Shown: positions 25,926 to 32,357 of the stretch, piece after piece
Numbering within the stretch: the first letter of the stretch is position 1
Layout: the number at the start of each line of letters is the position of its first letter
DNA from: Deltaproteobacteria bacterium
GTDB lineage: Bacteria > Myxococcota_A > UBA9160 > SMWR01
Direction: 5' to 3'
Length of the DNA: 32,357 nucleotides
NCBI GenBank assembly: GCA_019310425.1
Contig: JAFDEI010000037.1
Coordinates: 1 to 32,357 of the forward strand
The notes under the pieces: model-generated
What the model was told of the DNA's origin: nothing
Seen by the model: the letters and a program-made list of their open reading frames with translations, nothing else
Databases searched by the model: none
Program-made: the position numbers and the translations under genes

Positions 25926-26735
25926 ATGGGCGCGAACGACCACCTGCTTCCGGATCTCGACGACGCTCTCGGCTTCGACCGCCGGAGCCATCCGCCCCTC
26001 TCCCAGCATCCAGCGCTGCGCGTCTCGCGGTTCGAATTTTCGAGCCGAGGCGACCGCGTTCCGGGCCGGCTGCTGCTGCCCGAAACCGGCGACGGACCCT
26101 TTCCGCTGGTGCTGCTCCAGCACGGCCTGAACGGCGCCAAGGACGCGGGCTACATCGAGAGCACCGGCGGCCCGTGGGTACAAAAGGGCGCCGCGGTCGC
26201 TTCGATCGACTTCCCGCTTCACGGCGAACGCGCAAATCCGAAGCTCTGTGAACTGCTGCGCAGCGGTATCACCCAACCGCAGCGCGCCAATGAGCCGACT
26301 CGAATCCTCGTTCAAGAGTTCTTCCGGCAGGCGATCGCCGACCTGGGCCGCGCGTTGGACGCGCTGGAGGCGCTGCCCGAAATCGACCGAGACCGCATCG
26401 CCTACGCATCTTTCAGCCTGGGCAGCATCGTGGGCGCCACCTTCTGCGCCTCCGACCCGCGTCCATGCGCGGCCGCATTCGCAATCGGTGGCGGTGGCAT
26501 CGGCCCCGACGAACTAGACCCCGCGCGGTCGATCGGGAACTTCGCACCGCGGCCAAGCTTGTTCGTGAACTCGAAAACCGACGAGGTCATTCCGCTCGCG
26601 GCCGCCGAAGCGCTCTTCGCGGCCGCCCGCGATCCCAAGGAACGTCACTGGTTCGAGGGGTCGCACGCAGACGTGCCCGGGAAATCACTGAAGACGATGT
26701 GGCGATTTCTGAGTCGACATCTTGGAATCAACTGA
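25926..26735 (+). CDS. Alpha/beta hydrolase (dienelactone hydrolase-like)
   Basis: PLVLLQHGLNGAKD, IDFPLHGER, IAYASFSLGSIVGATF (nucleophile region), late His region WFEGSHADVPG. Confidence 0.82.
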   Translation: MGANDHLLPDLDDALGFDRRSHPPLSQHPALRVSRFEFSSRGDRVPGRLLLPETGDGPFPLVLLQHGLNGAKDAGYIESTGGPWVQKGAAVASIDFPLHGERANPKLCELLRSGITQPQRANEPTRILVQEFFRQAIADLGRALDALEALPEIDRDRIAYASFSLGSIVGATFCASDPRPCAAAFAIGGGGIGPDELDPARSIGNFAPRPSLFVNSKTDEVIPLAAAEALFAAARDPKERHWFEGSHADVPGKSLKTMWRFLSRHLGIN

Positions 26736-26837
26736 TACCGAGGCAAGCAGGCGCCGCTGTACTACGTTCCCGAACCGACCGCACCCCTCCCGCCCCGATG
26801 GCCGGTTGGATTGGTCCCCTCAACCCAGGAGATCCGC

Positions 26838-27932
26838 ATGGCAGTTCGCGTCCTGACACCTCTTCTTTGCTGCGCCTTCGTTGCCCTCGCTTGCGGGGCC
26901 CAGGAATCGGAGACGCCGCCGGCGACCAGTGTCGAAATGCCCGCCGCCGCTTCAGGTGACCCTGCCGCGAGCGGCGGGGCTGACGCGGCAGACGTCGTGG
27001 CGGCCAGATTCGGAGACGAGACGATCAGCGTCGAAGAACTCGACGCGTGGATCCGCGATGACCTGTTCGACGGCGCCTGGGATACAGAGAGCGAACTCTT
27101 CGAGTTGCGCACCAAAGCACTTGAACGCATGGCCACCGAAACGATCCTCGGCCGAACAGCAGCGGCGCGGAACTTGAGCATCGAAGACTATCTCCTCGCC
27201 GAAGTCGCTGCACAGGGCGAGATCAGCGACGAGGAAGTCGCTGCGTTCTACGATGAGCGGAAGGGCGATATGCAGGAACCGTTCGAAGCGCTCGTGCCGC
27301 GCATTCGCACCTACCTCAAGATGAAGCGCGGCGCGGATTACGTGAAGAAGCTGCGTGCCGAAACGAACTTCAACATCCTGCTCGAACGGCCACGAATCGA
27401 GATGGCGGCGGTCGGGCCGAGCCGCGGGCCGGATGACGCCGCGGTCACGATCATCGAGTTCAGCGATTTCCAATGCCCGTACTGCTCTCGGGCGCTTCCG
27501 GAGATCAACCTGATTCTCGAGCGCTACCCGAACGACGTGCGGATCATCTACCGCCACCTCCCGCTCGACCGAATCCACCCGCGCGCACGGGCCGCCGCGG
27601 AGGCTTCTCTCTGCGCTGACGACCAGGGGAAGTTCTGGCCATTCCACGACCTGCTGTTCGCCAACGCCAAGACTCTCGCCGACGAGGATCTCTCGCGCTT
27701 CGCGAAAGATGTAGAACTCGATGTCGCTGCCTTCGAGCAGTGCATCACCGAGGGCCGCTTCAAGCAGAAGATCCAGGAGGACGTCGACGCCGCGACCGGC
27801 GCGGGAATCACGAGCACACCCGCATTCCTCGTGAACGGCATCTTCGTGGGCGGGGCAAAGCCCGTCGACCACTTCGCAGAGATCATCGACGCCGAACTCG
27901 CGAGCGGCGCCGCTGGCGACGACGAGTCCTGA
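26838..27932 (+). CDS. DsbA-like thioredoxin-fold lipoprotein with SurA-like N-terminal region
   Basis: CCAFVALACGAQ lipobox; VVAARFGDETISVEELD...; DAAVTIIEFSDFQCPYCSRALPEI (CPYC), ITSTPAFLVNG cis-Pro. AGGAG at 26826-26830. Confidence 0.88.
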   Translation: MAVRVLTPLLCCAFVALACGAQESETPPATSVEMPAAASGDPAASGGADAADVVAARFGDETISVEELDAWIRDDLFDGAWDTESELFELRTKALERMATETILGRTAAARNLSIEDYLLAEVAAQGEISDEEVAAFYDERKGDMQEPFEALVPRIRTYLKMKRGADYVKKLRAETNFNILLERPRIEMAAVGPSRGPDDAAVTIIEFSDFQCPYCSRALPEINLILERYPNDVRIIYRHLPLDRIHPRARAAAEASLCADDQGKFWPFHDLLFANAKTLADEDLSRFAKDVELDVAAFEQCITEGRFKQKIQEDVDAATGAGITSTPAFLVNGIFVGGAKPVDHFAEIIDAELASGAAGDDES

Positions 27933-28002
27933 TTGCGCTTCGCCCGCTCTGAGGCCGGAGCTGCCGCTGCGTCGCAATTCACGCGCCCGGACGGAGGAGC
28001 GG

Positions 28003-29349
28003 CTACGGGTTCTCGCCGCCGATCCGTTCGAGCAGCGCGTCACGTTCCTTCTCCATCTGCTCTTGCGTGTCCGCTTCGAGGTTGAGACGCAGCACGGGCT
28101 CGGTATTCGACGGACGCAGGTTGAACCACCAGCTGTCGTAACGCACGTACAGCCCGTCGAGGTGCGAAATTTCGGGCGCGTCGGCGTGCTCGGCCTCGAT
28201 GGCCGCGAGCACGGGCTCGATCTTGTCGACGCGCCGGTTGATTTCGCCGCTCGCGCTGTAACGCCGCAGCGGCGCCACGAGTTCCGAAAGCGGCCTGCCC
28301 TCCGAATCCAGCACGTCGAGCAACGCCACGAACGCGGCGATACCGTCGTCCGCAACCAGCGTCGGCGAAAACCGGAAGTAGAAATGCCCCGACAATTCGC
28401 CTGCGAAGATCGCGCCGACCTCGCGCATCCGGGCCTTCACGAATGAATGGCCGACGCGACACATCTCGGCCTCGCCACCCGCAGACTCGATCTCTTCGGC
28501 GGTTGCACGGCTCGAACGCAGGTCGTAGAGGACACGACCGCCGCCGTGCTTGCGAAGCTGGTAGCGCGCGAGCAACCCGGTAATCAGATCGGACGAGATC
28601 GGTTCGCCCTGGTCGTCGACGAAGACCGCTCGATCGGCGTCACCGTCGAACGCAACGCCGAAGGCGGCACCGGTGCGCTTTACTGCATCGACGACGTCGC
28701 GAAGATTCTCGACCTTGAGTGGATCCGCCTCGTGGTTCGGGAAGGTGCAATCGGGTTCGAGGTAGAGGGCCTCTACCTCGAGGTCGAGCCGCCCGAGCAG
28801 CGGCACCAGGCCGGCCGCCGCCATGCCATTGCCACCGTCGATCGCGACGCGCAGGCGTGGCCGACCACTTCCAACTGCGAGAGCGTGATCGACGTAGCCC
28901 TCGGTGACGTCCACGCTGCGCACAGCACCGCGCTGCGACGCCGCCGCTTCGCCGTCGGCGAGCGCACTCGCGATGGACTCGATCTGCTTCAGTCCGCTGG
29001 CCTCGCCGATCGGAATCGCGTTCTCGCGACAGATCTTGAATCCATTGTAGCGACCGGGATTGTGCGAGGCGGTGATCATGATCCCGCCCGCGCCGGCGAG
29101 CTGATCCACCGCGAAGTAGAGCATCGGCGTCGCCACCAGGCCGAGGTCGATGACGTCGACACCCTCGTCCCCAACGCCTCGCACGATCTCGCCGAAGAGC
29201 TCAGGGGAACTCGTGCGGGTGTCGCGGCCAACCACGATCGGGCCGTTTCCGAGAAAGCGCGCGGTCGCGCGGCCGATCCGATACGCCGCCGCCGCATCCA
29301 ATTCGTCCGGGAAGACTCCGCGGATGTCGTATGCCTTGAAGATCGCCAC
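28003..29349 (-). CDS. Phosphomannomutase/phosphoglucomutase
   Basis: [58 protein letters not shown] motifs; GTG start at 29349. Confidence 0.92.
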   Translation of the reverse strand: MAIFKAYDIRGVFPDELDAAAAYRIGRATARFLGNGPIVVGRDTRTSSPELFGEIVRGVGDEGVDVIDLGLVATPMLYFAVDQLAGAGGIMITASHNPGRYNGFKICRENAIPIGEASGLKQIESIASALADGEAAASQRGAVRSVDVTEGYVDHALAVGSGRPRLRVAIDGGNGMAAAGLVPLLGRLDLEVEALYLEPDCTFPNHEADPLKVENLRDVVDAVKRTGAAFGVAFDGDADRAVFVDDQGEPISSDLITGLLARYQLRKHGGGRVLYDLRSSRATAEEIESAGGEAEMCRVGHSFVKARMREVGAIFAGELSGHFYFRFSPTLVADDGIAAFVALLDVLDSEGRPLSELVAPLRRYSASGEINRRVDKIEPVLAAIEAEHADAPEISHLDGLYVRYDSWWFNLRPSNTEPVLRLNLEADTQEQMEKERDALLERIGGENP

Positions 29350-29527
29350 GGCCGGCAGTTTAGGGCCTCGCCAGCGCGCGTCCACGGCCGCGCTTGACCG
29401 TCGGGTCGGGGAGCGGCACATTCTCGGAAACTGCGGTGTTTACAGTGATTTTCGGGGCTGGATGTGCTCCCGAACCACCGTTCGGCCGCAGCTGGCGGTA
29501 TTTTCCGTCTCACCTGGGAGCGTTCGC

Positions 29528-29725
29528 ATGTTCGGTATCGGAACCACGGAGCTCTTGATCATCTTGGGAATCGTGGTGGTGATCTTCGGTGCGCGCCGGC
29601 TGCCGGAACTCGGCTCGGGCCTGGGCCAGGCGATCAAGAACTTCAAGAAGGGCGTGTCGACGAAGGAAGAAATCGACGTAACGCCGAAGAAGGATGACGC
29701 CACGGAAGGTGAGAACTCCTCCTGA
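29528..29725 (+). CDS. tatA: Twin-arginine translocase TatA/TatE family subunit
   Basis: [43 protein letters not shown], 65 aa. Confidence 0.93.
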   Translation: MFGIGTTELLIILGIVVVIFGARRLPELGSGLGQAIKNFKKGVSTKEEIDVTPKKDDATEGENSS

Positions 29726-29728
29726 CGT

Positions 29729-31243
29729 TCAGCGCGCCTCCGCAGGAGCAGTCGTTTCCGCTGCCGACTCCTTCGCCACCATGCCCTCTTCACCGAGCCC
29801 CGCAACGCTGCGGGCGTCCAGCTCGTATGCGGCGCCGAGCGCAGCGACGGGATCCGGCGCCGGCGCGGTCATCGTCGCGACTTCGAGATCGAATGCCACC
29901 GCCCCGGCGGGAATGTCTCCGAGCACCGCCATGAAGGGTCGCCGCTTCCGACGCTCGAGCGGGTCGTGGAGAATCGCCGGAGCTGCCCGCTCCTGTGCGG
30001 CGCGCAGATCGCGCGGATTCCACTCGCGTAGTCGCAGGGTCGGGATCGGCGGACCGACCGTGGCGGATTCCGCGACTACTTCGGCTCCGTGCGCGTCGAT
30101 CAGCCGAATCCGCAGCACCGAACCCGGAGCGGGTCGGGTACCGCCGGTGTTGTGGAACGCGCCGCTCACGACATAGATCGGACCCACTACCGCGTTCTCG
30201 ACCCAGTGCCCCTCGACGTGAACCACCTCGAAACCCGCCACACGCATCGCCATGGGGTCGGGTGCTGCTGTGAGCAGGCCCGGGAAGAACATGATCGTGG
30301 ACGCGTATGCGCACAGGGCGGTCACCAGCGCCCAGCCGAGTACGCCACGCAGACGAGTGAACCAGACATCGCCCCGCGAGGCCTCGACCTCGAACTCCGA
30401 AGCGTAGTCACTCGCCGCGAAGGCTTGCGAATCGTCGCTTTCGGAAGCGGCATCCGATTCCGTGGAGCCCTGCGATTCGGCCGTGGGTGCGAAGCCCGCA
30501 GATGGAGGTGCATCGCTGTCTTCGGAGAAATCCCAGCCGGCCGGATTCCCGAGATCCTCGGACGCTTCGCCAAACGGTTCGGCGGAATCCTCTGCGCTCT
30601 CGGGTGCTGCGTCCGGGTGCACCTCGAGCGATGGCTCGGCCTCATCCGCCATGACCGGCCCGTCGATATCGAGGCCGGAGTCAGACGACGGATCCGCTGA
30701 AGACCCGAACCAGTTCCCGCGGTCCACCGTGACCGCGTTCGGATCATCCTCCGGTTCGGATTCCAGCTCGGACTCGGCCGAGAAATCCGTGTCGTGGATG
30801 TCCTGGCCGTGGTCGTCCGCGAATTCGCCGAAGGGCGAATCGGACGAATCGGCAGAATCGGGCTCCCCAGTGACCGGGTCGACCGGAGCCGCCGAAACGC
30901 CTCCCAACAGGTCGTCCACCGCACTGCGAGCTGCGTCGAGGTCACTGATCGGATCTTCGGCGCCGGCGACCGGGTCGACGTCTTCATTGAACTGCCAGTC
31001 GCTCTCCTCTTCGGAATCGGACGAATCGAGCGAGGTCTGGTCGGAGTCGGAGTCGGAGCCGGCTTGTCCGGCTGCGAGCGCTTCCCGCGCGAGCTGCGAG
31101 GCGTGCTCGGGATCCGGGCGGTGCGGAGATTCGACGAAGAATGCACATTTACAACGGGAGCAGCGGACGCGGATGCCCGTTTCAGGCACCTTGGCATCGT
31201 CCAAATTGAACTGCGTCTGGCACTCTTGGCAGGTGACGATCAC
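29729..31243 (-). CDS. MJ0042 zinc-finger / DUF3426-like membrane protein with acidic low-complexity linker
   Basis: VIVTCQECQTQFNLDDAKVPETGIRVRCSRCKCAFFV zinc ribbon; Ser/Asp/Glu-rich linker; TM segment (VLGWALVTALCAYASTIMFFPGLL); C-terminal extracellular domain. GTG start at 31243. Confidence 0.83.
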   Translation of the reverse strand: MIVTCQECQTQFNLDDAKVPETGIRVRCSRCKCAFFVESPHRPDPEHASQLAREALAAGQAGSDSDSDQTSLDSSDSEEESDWQFNEDVDPVAGAEDPISDLDAARSAVDDLLGGVSAAPVDPVTGEPDSADSSDSPFGEFADDHGQDIHDTDFSAESELESEPEDDPNAVTVDRGNWFGSSADPSSDSGLDIDGPVMADEAEPSLEVHPDAAPESAEDSAEPFGEASEDLGNPAGWDFSEDSDAPPSAGFAPTAESQGSTESDAASESDDSQAFAASDYASEFEVEASRGDVWFTRLRGVLGWALVTALCAYASTIMFFPGLLTAAPDPMAMRVAGFEVVHVEGHWVENAVVGPIYVVSGAFHNTGGTRPAPGSVLRIRLIDAHGAEVVAESATVGPPIPTLRLREWNPRDLRAAQERAAPAILHDPLERRKRRPFMAVLGDIPAGAVAFDLEVATMTAPAPDPVAALGAAYELDARSVAGLGEEGMVAKESAAETTAPAEAR

Positions 31244-31397
31244 GTCGCTCAATCCCCTCGCGCAGGTCCGGCCGCTCGGACCCACTGTGCTACGGTTCGC
31301 GGCGGTTTCCGGGCCCTATGCGACTGTTTCGGAGTCGCCGGCGTTTCGCTTGAGAGGCCAGCACCCCCCCGCCCACATCGCAGACCCGGAGGATCCC

Positions 31398-32357
31398 TTG
31401 GCTCCTGACGCTCCGCGCTCGCTACTCGAGCGAAGGGTCGTGATCGTGACGGGCAAGGGCGGAACCGGGAAGACCACGGTCACGGCCGCACTCGCGGTCG
31501 CGGCTGCAAAGGCCGGAAAGCGGGTTCTGGTGGCCGAAATGGGCCGAGATGAGCAGATTCCACGGCTGCTGTGCCCGGGCTCGCCCGCGGTGGGCTATGT
31601 CGGCCGTGAGCTCATGCCGGGCATCCGGGCGATGCGAATCGACCCATTCGAGGCACTCAGCGAGTATCTCACGCTCCAGATCGGCCTGAAACCGCTGGTC
31701 GATACGGTCATCAGCAACCAGGCGTTCCAGCAGTTGATGACGGCCGCACCGGGCTGGCGCGAGCTGATCACACTCGGAAAGATCTGGCATCTCGAGCAGT
31801 TACGGGAGCCAGACGGGCGCCCGTGTTACGACTACATCGTCGTGGATGCGCCCGCGACCGGGCACGGTGTGACCTTTCTCGACGTGCCGCGCGTCGTCAT
31901 CTCGGCGGTTCGCGCGGGTCCGCTTCACCAGCACACCGAGGCCGTCGAGGCGCTGATCGAGGATCCGGAGCGCACGCTGCTCTTGCCGGTGACACTCGCC
32001 GAGGAGCTGCCGGTTCGCGAGACCAACGAGCTGATCGAGCGAGTCCGGTCCGACCTCGCGATCGCGGTCGATCGCGTGGTGGTGAACGCCGTCGCGCCTG
32101 CCCCGTTTCCGGCGGGCCTCGAACACCTCGATGAAGCGCTCGCGCGACTGCCCGATGCAATTCCGCTCGGCGCGTTGCCCCCGCCCGGCCAGCTCGCGGC
32201 CTGCGCGCGCACGCTGCGATTGCGCCACGAGCTGAACGCGCGCTTCGTGAGCGAGATCGCCGAGGGCACCGCGCTGCCGTTGGTCATATTGCCGCGGCTG
32301 CACGGTGGGATCGAGGGGCCACGTGAGATCGAAGAGCTGGCTTCGGCGCTGGTAGCC
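31398..32357 (+). CDS. ArsA/GET3-family ATPase (3' truncated by window edge)
   Basis: TTG at 31398 with GGAGG at 31388-31392; RRVVIVTGKGGTGKTTVTAALAVAAAKAGKRVLVAEMG; YDYIVVDAPATGHGVTFLDVPRVV. Open to base 32357, so it was missed by the ORF track. Confidence 0.88.
   Translation, partial: MAPDAPRSLLERRVVIVTGKGGTGKTTVTAALAVAAAKAGKRVLVAEMGRDEQIPRLLCPGSPAVGYVGRELMPGIRAMRIDPFEALSEYLTLQIGLKPLVDTVISNQAFQQLMTAAPGWRELITLGKIWHLEQLREPDGRPCYDYIVVDAPATGHGVTFLDVPRVVISAVRAGPLHQHTEAVEALIEDPERTLLLPVTLAEELPVRETNELIERVRSDLAIAVDRVVVNAVAPAPFPAGLEHLDEALARLPDAIPLGALPPPGQLAACARTLRLRHELNARFVSEIAEGTALPLVILPRLHGGIEGPREIEELASALVA

Noticed and set aside
28447-29397. 316-aa + strand ORF antisense to the phosphohexomutase
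   Set aside because: Shadow ORF; the minus strand has all phosphohexomutase motifs.

Overview
This is a GC-rich bacterial chromosomal segment of housekeeping genes, with no rRNA, tRNA, CRISPR array or transposase seen. The overall look is deltaproteobacteria/Myxococcota-like; that is an inference from gene content only. Left to right: the 3' end of a CcmC/CcsA-type heme-handling protein; a ~0.5 kb intergenic leader with a near-consensus promoter and several potential RNA hairpins upstream of a small zinc-ribbon protein; an APH-type phosphotransferase bracketed by fragments of Nudix and hisG genes whose intact copies lie 2-3 kb away; an exported protein with a C-terminal anchor; Nudix-hisG-hisI; plsB; an SDR; a GNAT; a 71-aa biotin carrier protein; ffh, which reads as frameshifted and lacking its NG-M linker; an MltD-like multi-LysM transglycosylase; a minus-strand group (metallophosphatase, rlmN, trmB, sppA, M48 peptidase, 2-phosphoglycerate kinase-like). 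Then comes the most unusual locus (about 22.0-25.9 kb, + strand): a MerR-like regulator, a ParA ATPase fused to a C-terminal AMPK-beta/CBM48-like glycogen-binding domain, a MinD/FlhG-like protein that appears to have lost its P-loop, a conserved uncharacterised protein, and an ECF sigma factor preceded by helically phased AATT and TGACA repeats. The window ends with an alpha/beta hydrolase, a DsbA-fold lipoprotein, a phosphohexomutase, TatA, an MJ0042/DUF3426-like protein and the start of an ArsA-family ATPase that is absent from the ORF track. All family calls come from reading the translated sequence; no searches were run.
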